From assembly GCA_965279255.1 (NCBI GenBank), contig OZ257146.1, positions 930,001-994,000 of the forward strand: DNA of 64,000 nt, written 5' to 3'. This DNA comes from CAMFLJ01 sp965279255. Lineage in GTDB: Bacteria > Actinomycetota > Acidimicrobiia > Acidimicrobiales > Acidimicrobilacustridaceae. Under the pieces are notes generated by a model. It was not told the DNA's origin. It saw only the letters and a list, made by a program, of their open reading frames with translations, and made no database searches. Numbering within the stretch: the stretch's first letter is position 1; each line of letters opens with the position of its first letter. The position numbers were made by a program, and so were the translations under genes. Positions 35,824 through 45,467 of the stretch are shown one piece after another.

Positions 35824-36600
35824 ATGGAGATCAACGGAGCATCCGCGATCGTCACTGGCGGTGCCTCGGGCATCGGTGAGGCCTCGGCCCGCCTGCTCGC
35901 CGCCAAGGGCGCCAAGGTCGTCATCGCCGACCTCAACGACGAGAAGGGCAACGCCCTCGCCACCGAGCTGGGCGGCGCGTTCTGCCACGTCGACGTCACC
36001 GACGTCGACGAGGTCATCGCCGCCGTCGAGACCGCCAAGGAGATGGGCCCGCTGCGTGCGGTCGTGAACTCCGCCGGCATCGGCGCCGCCAGCCGCACCA
36101 TCGGCAAGGACGGCAGCTACGACTCGGCGTTCAACCTCGACTACTGGCGCAAGGTCATCGACATCAACCTGACCGGCACCTTCAACGTCATCCGCCTGGC
36201 CGCCACGGCCATGGGCCAGACCGAGCCCCTCGAGTCGGGTGAGCGCGGCGCCATCGTCAACATGGCGTCGGTCGCCGCCTTCGACGGCCAGATCGGCCAG
36301 GCCGCCTACTCCGCCTCCAAGGGCGGCGTCGTCGGCATGACCCTCCCGATCGCCCGCGACCTCGCCGTCGTCGGTGTGCGGGTGAACACCATCGCCCCCG
36401 GCCTGATCGACACCCCGATCTACGGCGAGGGCGAGGGCTCCGAGGCGTTCAAGGCGAACCTCTCGAAGGACGTGCTCTTCCCCAAGCGCCTCGGCTACCC
36501 GTCCGAGCTGGCCAGCATGGTCGTGGAGCTCGTCACCAACTCCTACATGAACGCCCAGACGATCCGCGTCGACGGCGGGGCCCGCCTCGGCCCGAAGTGA
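35824..36600 (+). CDS. short-chain dehydrogenase, 3-hydroxyacyl-CoA dehydrogenase type II-like
   Basis: 258 residues. NAD motif TGGASGIGEA near the N-terminus, VNSAGIG, and the catalytic Ser in NMASVAAFDG with Tyr-x-x-x-Lys in YSASKGG. The closing region NTIAPGLIDTPIYGEG and the overall layout resemble human HSD10-type 3-hydroxyacyl-CoA dehydrogenases, so a beta-oxidation or steroid role is likely. Asp after the second strand (IADLND) predicts NAD preference. Confidence 0.88.
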   Translation: MEINGASAIVTGGASGIGEASARLLAAKGAKVVIADLNDEKGNALATELGGAFCHVDVTDVDEVIAAVETAKEMGPLRAVVNSAGIGAASRTIGKDGSYDSAFNLDYWRKVIDINLTGTFNVIRLAATAMGQTEPLESGERGAIVNMASVAAFDGQIGQAAYSASKGGVVGMTLPIARDLAVVGVRVNTIAPGLIDTPIYGEGEGSEAFKANLSKDVLFPKRLGYPSELASMVVELVTNSYMNAQTIRVDGGARLGPK

Positions 36601-36606
36601 GCCCAT

Positions 36607-36686
36607 CGCGTCACTCGTGACGCGCCCGCTTCTCGGAGGGGGAATCGACGGCCCGGTCCGCGGTGTTCACACCGGGACCGGGCCGT
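36607..36686 (+). terminator. two hairpins after the SDR gene
   Basis: CGCGTCAC-TC-GTGACGCG (36607-36624), then a 17-bp stem with one bulge at 36648-36686 (ACGGCCCGGTCC with GGACCGGGCCGT; inner CGGTG-TTCA-CACCG). The second is a convincing terminator. Confidence 0.7.
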
Positions 36687-36725
36687 TGCGCGTCCGGACC
36701 TGACGATCCCCCGAAGGAGCACACC

Positions 36726-37010
36726 ATGGCGAAGGCCACCTGGAACGGCGCGGTGCTGGCCGAGAGCGACGAGACGGTGGTGGTCGAGGGCAACCACTAC
36801 TTCCCGGCCGGCAGCGTGAACTGGGACCTCTTCCAGCCGAGCGACACCCACACCGTGTGCCCGTGGAAGGGCACCGCCAGCTACCACTCCGTGGTGGTCG
36901 AGGGCACGGTCAACGCTGATGCCGCCTGGTTCTACCCCGAGCCCAAGGAGGCCGCGGCCGAGATCAAGGACCACGTCGCCTTCTGGAAGGGCGTCACCGT
37001 CGAGGCCTGA
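36726..37010 (+). CDS. DUF427-family protein
   Basis: 94 residues matching the DUF427 pattern: WNGAVLAESDETVVVEGNHYFP, then HTVCPWKGTASY and AAWFYPEPKEAA. Proteins of this family are small, soluble and of unknown function; several conserved aromatic residues and a Cys suggest ligand binding. GAAGGAG lies 6 nt before the ATG. Confidence 0.9.
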   Translation: MAKATWNGAVLAESDETVVVEGNHYFPAGSVNWDLFQPSDTHTVCPWKGTASYHSVVVEGTVNADAAWFYPEPKEAAAEIKDHVAFWKGVTVEA

Positions 37011-37027
37011 CCCCTCGCAACTCCACC

Positions 37028-37135
37028 GACCGGTTGCCGGATGTGCCGCCTGGGCGGACTCCTGGCAACCGGTCCCGCGACCTATTCGGACCGGTTGCCG
37101 GATGGGACGACAAAGCGGCCTCCCGTCAACCGGTC
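37028..37135. repeat. two tandem hairpin units in a convergent spacer
   Basis: GACCGGTTGCC at 37028 and 37089 are direct copies, both continuing GGATG. Each is closed by an inverted arm: GGCAACCGGTC at 37064-37074 (perfect) and GTCAACCGGTC at 37125-37135 (one mismatch). It lies between the DUF427 gene and the ABC permease gene and would end transcription from both. REP-like. Confidence 0.65.
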
Positions 37136-37140
37136 GAGGG

Positions 37141-38033
37141 TCAGCGTTCGTCGGCGACGCCGAGCAGGCGGCCTCGGGTGAGGCTGCGGAAGCCCGTCGA
37201 GAGCAGGACGAAGGCGATGAGCCACGCCACCAGGCCGATGAAGAACGCCAGGATCGGAGCGCCCGAACCGAGTAGGGCGCCGGTCGACTGGCCGTAGGCG
37301 ATGATGATCAGCGGGAAGGTCACGAGGCCGGCGGCCTGCTGGGCCGCGGCGGTGGACTTCACCCGGGCCGACAGCCGCAGCACGAGCGACAGGGCGATGG
37401 CCATGAACGGCGGCAGCACCCACAGGATCAGCAGCCACCACGACGCCGTCGGGAAGAACCAGCCGCCGACCTTGCCGCCGACGATCGTGTTCACGATCAG
37501 CGAGTAGAGGCCGAACCCCACGATGGTGGTGATGTAGCCGGGCACGAGGCTGGCGATCAGCTTGCCCAGGTAGATCTCCTTCACCCCGGCGGGGGAGTGG
37601 GCGAGGAACTCGCCCGTGCCGCGCTCGCGCTCGCCGACGATGCTCGACGCGCCCACGGCGGTGGAGATGGTGAGGGGCACGACGACGGCGATCGGCGCGA
37701 ACAGGTACACGGCCAGGACGTAGCTGACCTGGGTGGACGGGCCGACGTCCTGGGGCACCGCGTTGCGGGCGGTGTCGGGGAGCAGCTTCAGCGCGTCGGA
37801 CACCTGCTGGATGGCGTCGACGTTGCCGATGCTGCTGATCGCCAGCAGGAGGATGGTCGGCACGATCACGAAGAAGAAGCCGCCGAGGATCACCATCGGC
37901 ACCCAGAAGTCCTTGGACTCGTACAGCTGGCGCAGCTCGGTGCGGGTGACGGTGAACATCCGGTCCCAGTTCAGGGCGCTCTTGCGGCGGGCGCGGCCGG
38001 CGGTGGGCGCCGGGGTGGGGACGAGGGTGGCGC

Positions 38034-38037
<4 letters not shown>
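37141..38037 (-). CDS. ABC-2-type transporter permease
   Basis: 298 residues. One N-terminal membrane helix (~45-67), an extracytoplasmic loop, then five more helices. ASSIVGERERGTGEFLAHSP is the coupling-helix region usual in ABC-2 (NatB-like) permeases. Pairs with the ATPase encoded just upstream (4-nt ATGA overlap). Likely an exporter; substrate unknown. Confidence 0.88.
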
Positions 38038-39140
<1,103 letters not shown>

Positions 39141-39201
39141 ACGAAGCAGTTTCCGATCCAGGTGCCCCCACAGGATCACCGACGCACCCCGACCTCCGCA
39201 C

Positions 39202-39207
39202 TATCCT
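39202..39207 (+). promoter_or_regulatory. -10 element of the ruvC-ruvA-ruvB operon
   Basis: TATCCT with a 7-nt spacer to GTG 39215; predicted leaderless operon. Confidence 0.5.
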
Positions 39208-39214
39208 CGTACGG

Positions 39215-39769
39215 GTGTTCGTGCTCGGCATCGATCCCGGCCTCACCCGCTGCGGGTACTGCGTGCTCGACGCGCCCGATCCCGGCAGCCGGGGCACCGC
39301 CCGGGCGCTGGCCCTCGGGGTGATCACCACGCCTCCTGACGCCGAGGTCCACCTGCGTCTGGCCGAGCTCCAGCAGGAGCTGCGGTCGCTCATCGTCGAG
39401 TTCCGCCCGTCGGTGCTGGCGGTCGAGCGGGTGCTGTTCCAGGTGAACGTGCGCACGGCCATGTCGGTCGGGCAGGCCAGCGGCATCGCCATGGTCGAGG
39501 CCGTCAACGCCGGGTGCGACGTCGTGCAGTACTCCCCGAACGAGGTGAAGTCGGCCGTCGCCGGATGGGGTGGCGCCGACAAGGAGCAGGTGCAGCAGAT
39601 GGTCCAGACCCTCCTCGGCCTCCCACGGCCGCCCCACCCCGCCGATGCAGCCGATGCCGCGGCGCTCGCCCTCTGCCATGCCGCCATGGCCCCGATGCGC
39701 GACGCCGCCCGCCGGGCCATGGCCGCGCCGGCGCCCGCTCCCGTCCCGAGGCCGGGGGTGCGGGCATGA
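39215..39769 (+). CDS. ruvC: Holliday junction endonuclease RuvC
   Basis: 184 residues. It cuts four-way junctions during recombination. Acidic site: Asp in LGIDPGLTRCG, Glu in LAVERVLF, and the Asp pair in HPADAADAAALALCH. The Pro/Ala C-terminal tail is an extension. Stop overlaps the ruvA start (ATGA). Confidence 0.95.
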   Translation: MFVLGIDPGLTRCGYCVLDAPDPGSRGTARALALGVITTPPDAEVHLRLAELQQELRSLIVEFRPSVLAVERVLFQVNVRTAMSVGQASGIAMVEAVNAGCDVVQYSPNEVKSAVAGWGGADKEQVQQMVQTLLGLPRPPHPADAADAAALALCHAAMAPMRDAARRAMAAPAPAPVPRPGVRA

Positions 39770-40392
39770 TCGGCTCCGTCCGCGGCACGCTGCTCGAGCG
39801 CTGGCCCACGGGTGAGGTGCTGGTCGAGGTCTCCGGCATCGGGTACCGGGTCACCATCACCGCCTCCACGGCCCTCGACCTGGGCGAGGTGGGCAGCGAG
39901 GTCTTCCTCCACACCCACCACCACCGCCGCGAGGACTCCGAGACCCTCTACGGGTTCCTCACCGCCGACGAGCGCATCGTGTTCGAGGCGCTGCTCTCGG
40001 CCCACGGGGTCGGTCCCTCGCTCGCCCTCGCCATCCTCGGCGTGCACCCGCCCGCCTCGCTGCTGCGGGTGCTGGCCGACGACGACCTCGCCTCGCTGTG
40101 CCTGGTGCCCGGCGTGGGCAAGAAGACGGCGGCCCGTCTGCTCGTCGAGCTCAAGAGCCGCCTCGACATCCCGGGCCTCGACGCCGCCGCGGTGGCCGGT
40201 GGGCCCGGTGCCGGCTCGGGCGCCGCTGCCGGTCGGGGCCCCGCCTCGCCGCTCGGCGACGTGCGCGATGCCCTCACCAACCTCGGCTACGGCCCCGACG
40301 AGGTCGCCGAGGCCATGCGCGAGCTGCCGGCGGAGGAGACCGACACGTCGGAGATGCTCCGCCTCGCCCTGCAGAAGCTGGCGGCGGCCTGA
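39766..40392 (+). CDS. ruvA: Holliday junction DNA helicase subunit RuvA
   Basis: 208 residues. It binds the junction and loads RuvB. Domain I OB-fold (MIGSVRGTLLERW), domain II with paired helix-hairpin-helix motifs (LSAHGVGPSLALAIL; LVPGVGKKTAARLL), a Gly/Ala linker, and domain III (DALTNLGYGPDEVAEAM) that contacts RuvB. Shares one base with the ruvB start. Confidence 0.95.
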   Translation: MIGSVRGTLLERWPTGEVLVEVSGIGYRVTITASTALDLGEVGSEVFLHTHHHRREDSETLYGFLTADERIVFEALLSAHGVGPSLALAILGVHPPASLLRVLADDDLASLCLVPGVGKKTAARLLVELKSRLDIPGLDAAAVAGGPGAGSGAAAGRGPASPLGDVRDALTNLGYGPDEVAEAMRELPAEETDTSEMLRLALQKLAAA

Positions 40393-41501
40393 TGGCGCGC
40401 GACGAGCTCCTCTCGCCGGAGCCCACCCCCGACGACTTCGAGACCGGCCTGGCCGACCTGGTGGCGGCCACCGCCGACGGCCCGTCGGGCGCCGACCTCA
40501 TCGGCGAGGAGGGCGGCCTCCGCCCCCGCCACCTCGACGACTTCGTCGGCCAGCGTGAGCTCAAGGAGCACCTCGGCATCATCCTCGAGGCCGCCCGTCG
40601 GCGGGGGCAGTCGGTCGACCACCTGCTCTTCGCCGGCCCTCCCGGCCTGGGCAAGACCACGCTGTCGGGCATCGTGGCGGCCGAGCTCGAGGTCGCCCTC
40701 CACATCACCTCCGGCCCGGCCCTCGACCGAGCGGGCGACCTCGCCGCCATCCTCACCCGGCTGGGCGAGGGCGACGTGCTGTTCATCGACGAGATCCACC
40801 GCCTCAGCCGCAACGTCGAAGAGGTCCTCTATCCGGCGATGGAGGACTTCCAGCTCGACATCGTGCTGGGCAAGGGCCCGGCCGCCCGATCGATCCGCCT
40901 CGACCTTCCCCGGTTCACGCTGGTCGGCGCCACCACCCGCACGGGGCTCATCACCGGCCCGCTGCGCGACCGCTTCGGCCTGGTGGCCCGCCTCGACTAC
41001 TACGACGCCGAGGAGCTCCAGGCCATCGTCGTGCGCGCCGCCGGCATCCTCGGCATCGAGGTCGACCCCGCGGGAGCCCGCGAGATCGCCCGCCGGGCCC
41101 GGGGCACGCCCCGCATCGCCAACCGGCTGCTGCGCCGGGTGCGCGACTTCGCCGAGGTGCGGGGCCACGGCGCCATCGACGAGGCCACCGCCCACGAGGG
41201 CCTGGCCGTGTTCGGCGTCGACGACCTGGGCCTCGACAAGGTCGACCGGGCCGTGCTGATGAACCTGTGCCGCATGTTCGGGGGCGGGCCCGTCGGCCTC
41301 GGCACCCTCGCCATCAGCGTGGGCGAGGCCGAGGAGACCGTCGAGGACGTCTACGAGCCGTTCCTCATCCAGCAGGGCCTGCTCATGCGCACCCCTCGGG
41401 GCCGCGTCGCCACGCCCGCAGCGTGGGCCCACATGGGCCTCGTCGCCCCGCCGAGCGCGCCCCTCGCCGCCGACCCCGGCCCCTCCCTGTTCGACAGGTA
41501 G
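40392..41501 (+). CDS. ruvB: Holliday junction DNA helicase motor RuvB
   Basis: 369 residues, an AAA+ hexameric motor for branch migration. Walker A GPPGLGKTT, Walker B FIDEIHRLS, sensor 1 in LVGATTRTG, arginine finger in GPLRDRFG, and a C-terminal winged helix (LLMRTPRGRVATPAAW). About 25 extra acidic residues lie before the usual N-terminus. Confidence 0.96.
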   Translation: MARDELLSPEPTPDDFETGLADLVAATADGPSGADLIGEEGGLRPRHLDDFVGQRELKEHLGIILEAARRRGQSVDHLLFAGPPGLGKTTLSGIVAAELEVALHITSGPALDRAGDLAAILTRLGEGDVLFIDEIHRLSRNVEEVLYPAMEDFQLDIVLGKGPAARSIRLDLPRFTLVGATTRTGLITGPLRDRFGLVARLDYYDAEELQAIVVRAAGILGIEVDPAGAREIARRARGTPRIANRLLRRVRDFAEVRGHGAIDEATAHEGLAVFGVDDLGLDKVDRAVLMNLCRMFGGGPVGLGTLAISVGEAEETVEDVYEPFLIQQGLLMRTPRGRVATPAAWAHMGLVAPPSAPLAADPGPSLFDR

Positions 41502-41517
41502 CGGCGGAGGCCTGGCC

Positions 41518-41805
41518 TCAGAGGTATTCGCAGAGGTAGGCCGACGGCGAGTCGGCGCGCACCTCGAAGCTGCTGTCGCCGGGGACCTCGAACACGGTGC
41601 CCTTGGCGTGGGTCGACCAGTTGCCCTCGGCCGAGAGGCGGACGTCGAGCGAACCGGCCACCACGGTCATGCGCTCGGGGGCGGCGGTGCCGAACTCGTA
41701 GGTGCCCGGCTGGATCACGCCGACCGTGGCCCGAGGGCCGTCGGGCTCGAAGCCGAGGCTCTGCACGCCGCCGTCGAAGTAGCTGTTGTGGGAGGTCGCT
41801 GCCAT
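41518..41805 (-). CDS. ppnP: pyrimidine/purine nucleoside phosphorylase PpnP (DUF1255)
   Basis: 95 residues, a one-domain cupin. SYFDGGVQSLGFE at the start, VGVIQPGTYEFGT in the middle and FEVPGDSSFEV near the end are characteristic of the family, which splits nucleosides with phosphate. The ATG is 7 nt after TAGGGT. It is convergent with ruvB and divergent from queA, an insertion on the opposite strand into an otherwise one-way cluster. Confidence 0.9.
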   Translation of the reverse strand: MAATSHNSYFDGGVQSLGFEPDGPRATVGVIQPGTYEFGTAAPERMTVVAGSLDVRLSAEGNWSTHAKGTVFEVPGDSSFEVRADSPSAYLCEYL

Positions 41806-41812
41806 GGGCCGG

Positions 41813-41818
41813 ACCCTA
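41813..41818 (-). promoter_or_regulatory. -10 element of ppnP
   Basis: TAGGGT on the minus strand with a 7-nt spacer to ATG 41805. Confidence 0.45.
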
Positions 41819-41849
41819 CCGGCCGTCGGGGGAGCGGCTCCCCGCCCTT

Positions 41850-41855
41850 TAGCCT
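41850..41855 (+). promoter_or_regulatory. -10 element of queA
   Basis: TAGCCT, 11 nt before ATG 41867, so a very short leader of a few bases is expected. Confidence 0.4.
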
Positions 41856-41866
41856 GAGCGCTCGTC

Positions 41867-42922
41867 ATGGAGACCGCCGCCTTCGACTACGAGCTCCCCG
41901 AGGAGCGCATCGCCCAGCACCCGTTGGCCGAGCGCGACTCGGCCCGGCTGCTCGTCGACCGGGGTGCCGGGGTCGCGCCCGAGCACCGGGTGGTGCGCGA
42001 CCTGCCCGACCTGCTCGAGCCGGGTGACCTCCTGGTGCTCAACACCACCCGGGTGCTCCCGGCCCGGCTCCACCTGCGCAAGGCCAGCGGGGGAGGGGCC
42101 GAGGTGCTGCTGCTCGAACGGGTCGAGGGCGCGGTGTGGGAGGCGCTCGTGCGGCCCAGCCGCAAGCTGCCGCCGGGCACCCAGCTGCGCCCACCCGATG
42201 CCGACGCCGACGACCTCGTCGTGGTCATGGGCGACGACCTCGGCGAGGGGCGTCGCCACGTCGAGCTGCGCATCGAGGGCGACGAGCTCGCCGTGCTCGA
42301 GCGCCACGGCGAGATGCCGCTGCCGCCCTACATCACCGAGACGCTCGACGACCCCGAGCGCTACCAGACGGTCTTCTCGCAGCGGCCAGGCTCGGCCGCC
42401 GCCCCCACCGCCGGGCTGCACCTCACACCGGAGGTGCTGGCCCGCCTGGCCGAGCGTGGCGTCGGCCGGGCCGAGGTCGAGCTGGTCGTGGGCCTCGGCA
42501 CGTTCCGGCCCATCGCCACCGACGCGGTCGAGGACCACGTCATGCACTCCGAGCAGTACCGGGTGCCGGCGGAGACGATGGCGGCGTGCGAGCGCACCCG
42601 GGCGGCCGGCGGCCGGGTCGTGGCGGTGGGCACCACCGCCGTGCGGGCCCTGGAGAGCGCGGCAGTGCGCGGCGAGCTCGAGGGCCGCACCGACCTGTTC
42701 ATCACGCCGGGCTACGAGTTCCGCCTCGTCGACCGGATGCTCACCAACTTCCACCTGCCCCGGTCGTCGCTGCTGGTGATGATCGAGTCGTTCGTGGGCC
42801 CGAGGTGGCGCGACCTCTACGCCACCGCCCTCGCCGAGCAGTACCGCTTCCTCTCCTTCGGCGACGCCATGTTGTTGACGGGCTCAGGTTCCGCCGGTCG
42901 GCCGGCTGTGGGTCGCGACTGA
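41867..42922 (+). CDS. queA: tRNA preQ1 ribosyltransferase-isomerase QueA
   Basis: 351 residues. It transfers and rearranges the ribose of S-adenosylmethionine onto preQ1 in tRNA to give epoxyqueuosine. Typical blocks: FDYELPEERIAQHPL at the N-terminus, LNTTRVLPARL, GSAAAPTAGLHLT, LVVGLGTFRP and the C-terminal TNFHLPRSSLLVMIESF. tgt, which inserts preQ1, is one gene away. Confidence 0.95.
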   Translation: METAAFDYELPEERIAQHPLAERDSARLLVDRGAGVAPEHRVVRDLPDLLEPGDLLVLNTTRVLPARLHLRKASGGGAEVLLLERVEGAVWEALVRPSRKLPPGTQLRPPDADADDLVVVMGDDLGEGRRHVELRIEGDELAVLERHGEMPLPPYITETLDDPERYQTVFSQRPGSAAAPTAGLHLTPEVLARLAERGVGRAEVELVVGLGTFRPIATDAVEDHVMHSEQYRVPAETMAACERTRAAGGRVVAVGTTAVRALESAAVRGELEGRTDLFITPGYEFRLVDRMLTNFHLPRSSLLVMIESFVGPRWRDLYATALAEQYRFLSFGDAMLLTGSGSAGRPAVGRD

Positions 42923-42959
42923 TCGGCCCTCGGACCCCACCCCGGCGACGGGATGGGCC

Positions 42960-42965
42960 TACCGT
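42960..42965 (+). promoter_or_regulatory. -10 element of the heliorhodopsin gene
   Basis: TACCGT with a 7-nt spacer to ATG 42973; the gene can be expressed apart from queA. Confidence 0.45.
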
Positions 42966-42972
42966 CGACGAC

Positions 42973-43779
42973 ATGGCGCGTGTGACGGAAGGCGAATCAG
43001 TCACACCGACCCCGGAGCAGGTCGCTCGACTCCGGAACCTGAGGGTCTGGAACACGGGCGTCGGTGCCGCCCACCTCGTGCAGGGCGTGGTGATCCTCGC
43101 GATCAGCGCGGCATTCGCCATCCCCGTGGTCGCCTCGGTGGCGAGCGGACCCCCCGGCACGCCGATCACCGAGTCCACGACGTTCTTCGACCTGAGCTTC
43201 CCCGTCGCCATCGCCGTCTTCCTGTTCCTCGCCGCAGCCGACCACCTCCTCGTCGCGTCACCGCTCGCCCGCCGTTGGTACGAGGCCAACCTCCTTCGGG
43301 GGGTGAACGTCGCCCGGTGGGCCGAGTACTCGATCAGCGCCTCGCTGATGATCGTGCTGATCGCCCTGCTCACCGGCATCAACAACCTGTACGCACTGCT
43401 CGCGCTCTTCGGGGTCAACGCGTCGATGATCCTGTTCGGGCTGATCATGGAACAGGTCAACCGCGACCGGGATCACGTCGACTGGCGGCCCTTCGTCTTC
43501 GGCTGCATCGCCGGTGCGGTGCCGTGGATCGTCATCACGATCTCGCTCGTCACGACCCAGCGGGAGACCACGGGGGAGGGCGTCCCGACATTCGTCTTCG
43601 TCATCTTCGTGACCCTGTTCCTGCTCTTCAACTGCTTCGCCCTCAACCAGTGGCTGCAGTACAGGGGCCGGGGTCGTTTCGCCGACTACCTGTTCGGGGA
43701 GAAGGTGTACGTCGTGCTCAGCCTGGTGGCCAAGAGCGCCCTCGCCTGGCAGATCTTCGCCGGGACCCTCGCCGGCTGA
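42973..43779 (+). CDS. heliorhodopsin
   Basis: 268 residues with seven membrane helices. Family landmarks: TM3 RWAEYSISASLMIVLIA with Glu118 as the likely Schiff-base counterion; TM4 YALLALFGVNASMILFGL; TM5 PFVFGCIAGAVPWIV; TM6 FLLFNCFALNQWLQY; TM7 VLSLVAKSALAWQIF with Lys254 as the retinal lysine and Ser250 four residues before it, the spacing known from heliorhodopsin 48C12. These light-binding proteins have inverted topology and no settled function (signalling or enzyme regulation proposed). No retinal-synthesis gene is in the window. It sits between queA and tgt with its own predicted promoter. Confidence 0.92.
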   Translation: MARVTEGESVTPTPEQVARLRNLRVWNTGVGAAHLVQGVVILAISAAFAIPVVASVASGPPGTPITESTTFFDLSFPVAIAVFLFLAAADHLLVASPLARRWYEANLLRGVNVARWAEYSISASLMIVLIALLTGINNLYALLALFGVNASMILFGLIMEQVNRDRDHVDWRPFVFGCIAGAVPWIVITISLVTTQRETTGEGVPTFVFVIFVTLFLLFNCFALNQWLQYRGRGRFADYLFGEKVYVVLSLVAKSALAWQIFAGTLAG

Positions 43780-43797
43780 CCTGGCCCCGGCGCCCGG

Positions 43798-43803
43798 TAG
43801 ATT
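43798..43803 (+). promoter_or_regulatory. -10 element of tgt
   Basis: TAGATT with a 7-nt spacer to GTG 43811; CTGACC 16 nt upstream is a possible -35. Confidence 0.5.
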
Positions 43804-43810
43804 CCCGGCC

Positions 43811-44959
43811 GTGTCTGCGTCGCCCCCCGCCACCGACCACGTGCTGAGCCTCGACGTCGAGGCCACCGACGGCGCCGCCCGGGCTGGAACCGTCACCACG
43901 GCGCGGGGCACGTTCCGCACCCCCGTCTTCATGCCGGTGGGCACCCGGGCCGCGGTGCGCACCCTCAGCTCCGCCGACCTCGAGGACCTCGGCTCGGAGG
44001 TCATCCTCGGCAACACCTACCACCTGATGCTGAAGCCGGGCGCCGACCTGGTGGCCGAGCTCGGTGGCCTCCACCGCTTCGCCGACTGGAAGGGCCACCT
44101 GCTCACGGACTCCGGCGGCTACCAGATCTTCTCCCTGGAGCCGAAGGTCACCGACGACGGCGCCACCTTCCGCAGCACCTACGACGGCAGCAGCCACCAC
44201 CTCACCCCCGAGGGCAGCGTGGCGGTCCAACAGCAGCTGGCCAGCGACATCATGATGGTGCTCGACGTGTGCCCGCCCCTCCCGTCGCCCCTGTCGACCA
44301 TCCGGGCCGCGGTCGACCGCTCGGCGCTGTGGGCCGGCCGGGCCAAGGCGGCCAACGCCCCCGCCCGGTCCGACGGCTCCACGCAGGCCCAGTTCGGGAT
44401 CGTCCAGGGCGGTGTCGACCTCGCCCTGCGCACCGAGAGCGCCGAGCGCACCGTCGAGGTCGACTTCGACGGCTACGGCATCGGCGGGCTGTCGGTGGGG
44501 GAGCCGCTCGAAGAGATGCTCCCCGCCCTGGCCGCCACCACGGCGATCCTCCCGGCCGACCAGCCCCGCTACCTCATGGGGGTCGGCGACCCGGTCAGCA
44601 TCGTGGAGGCGGTCGCCCTCGGCGTCGACATGTTCGACTGCGTCCTGCCGACCCGCCTGGCCCGCCACGGCACCATCCTCACCGCCCACGGCCGCCTGAA
44701 CCTCCGCAACGCCAAGCACATGCGCGACCCGGCGCCGCTCGACCCCGAGTGCGCCTGCCCCACCTGCGCCCGCTGGTCACGGGCCTACCTGCGCCACCTG
44801 CTCATGGTCTCGGAGCCGACGGTGGCGCGGCTCACCACGATCCACAACGTGCACTGGCTGCTACGGCTGATGGAGTCGGCCCGGGCCGCCATCGTGGCCG
44901 GCACCTACGACGCCTTCCGGCGCTCGGTGGTCGACGTGTGGGGCGCTCCGTCCACCTGA
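43811..44959 (+). CDS. tgt: tRNA-guanine transglycosylase
   Basis: 382 residues. It exchanges guanine-34 for preQ1 in tRNAs with GUN anticodons. Asp in LLTDSGGYQIFSL is the general acid, the catalytic Asp is in MFDCVLPTRLARHG, and the zinc site is CACPTC plus a downstream His in TIHNVHW. Works in sequence with QueA. Starts with GTG. Confidence 0.95.
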   Translation: MSASPPATDHVLSLDVEATDGAARAGTVTTARGTFRTPVFMPVGTRAAVRTLSSADLEDLGSEVILGNTYHLMLKPGADLVAELGGLHRFADWKGHLLTDSGGYQIFSLEPKVTDDGATFRSTYDGSSHHLTPEGSVAVQQQLASDIMMVLDVCPPLPSPLSTIRAAVDRSALWAGRAKAANAPARSDGSTQAQFGIVQGGVDLALRTESAERTVEVDFDGYGIGGLSVGEPLEEMLPALAATTAILPADQPRYLMGVGDPVSIVEAVALGVDMFDCVLPTRLARHGTILTAHGRLNLRNAKHMRDPAPLDPECACPTCARWSRAYLRHLLMVSEPTVARLTTIHNVHWLLRLMESARAAIVAGTYDAFRRSVVDVWGAPST

Positions 44960-45077
44960 GGGTCATCTCCGGTTCAGCAGCCGGTGTGACATGCGCATGG
45001 ACAGGTCACCGCGGGGCGGTACTGTGGCCGGGTTTGCCGCCCACAACACCTCTCTGATCGGCCGAGCCCACCGCACC

Positions 45078-45467
45078 ATGGGACCCCTGCTCCTCCTCAT
45101 CCTGCTGTTCGCGATCGCCTGGGTCGTGCTCATCCTTCCCAAGCAGCGGGAGCTCAAGCGCCACAACGCACTGGTCGCCTCGCTCGAGGTCGGTGACGAG
45201 GTCATGACCGGATCGGGCTTCTACGGCACGCTCACCGAGGTCACCGACGACACCGTGCGGGTGCTGCTGGCCCCCGGCATGGAGGTCAAGCTCGCCCGCC
45301 GGGCAGTGGCCGCCAAGGTCGTGGCTCCCGAGGACGAGACCTCCGATGACGAGGGACCGGACGACGAGGTCGCCACCGATGCCCCCGAGGGCGCGACGGG
45401 CGTTGACACCCCTGAGACGGCCACCCCGGCCACTGACGCTGACGTAGACGAGGACGTGGACCGGTGA
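45078..45467 (+). CDS. yajC: preprotein translocase accessory subunit YajC
   Basis: 129 residues from the ATG at 45078. One membrane helix (LLLLILLFAIAWVVLILP), then the conserved KQRELKRHNALVASLEVGDEVMTGSGFYGTL region and a long acidic C-terminal tail. Upstream in-frame codons lack the hydrophobic start. TACTGT near 45020 is the probable -10. Overlaps secD by 4 nt (GTGA). Confidence 0.92.
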   Translation: MGPLLLLILLFAIAWVVLILPKQRELKRHNALVASLEVGDEVMTGSGFYGTLTEVTDDTVRVLLAPGMEVKLARRAVAAKVVAPEDETSDDEGPDDEVATDAPEGATGVDTPETATPATDADVDEDVDR

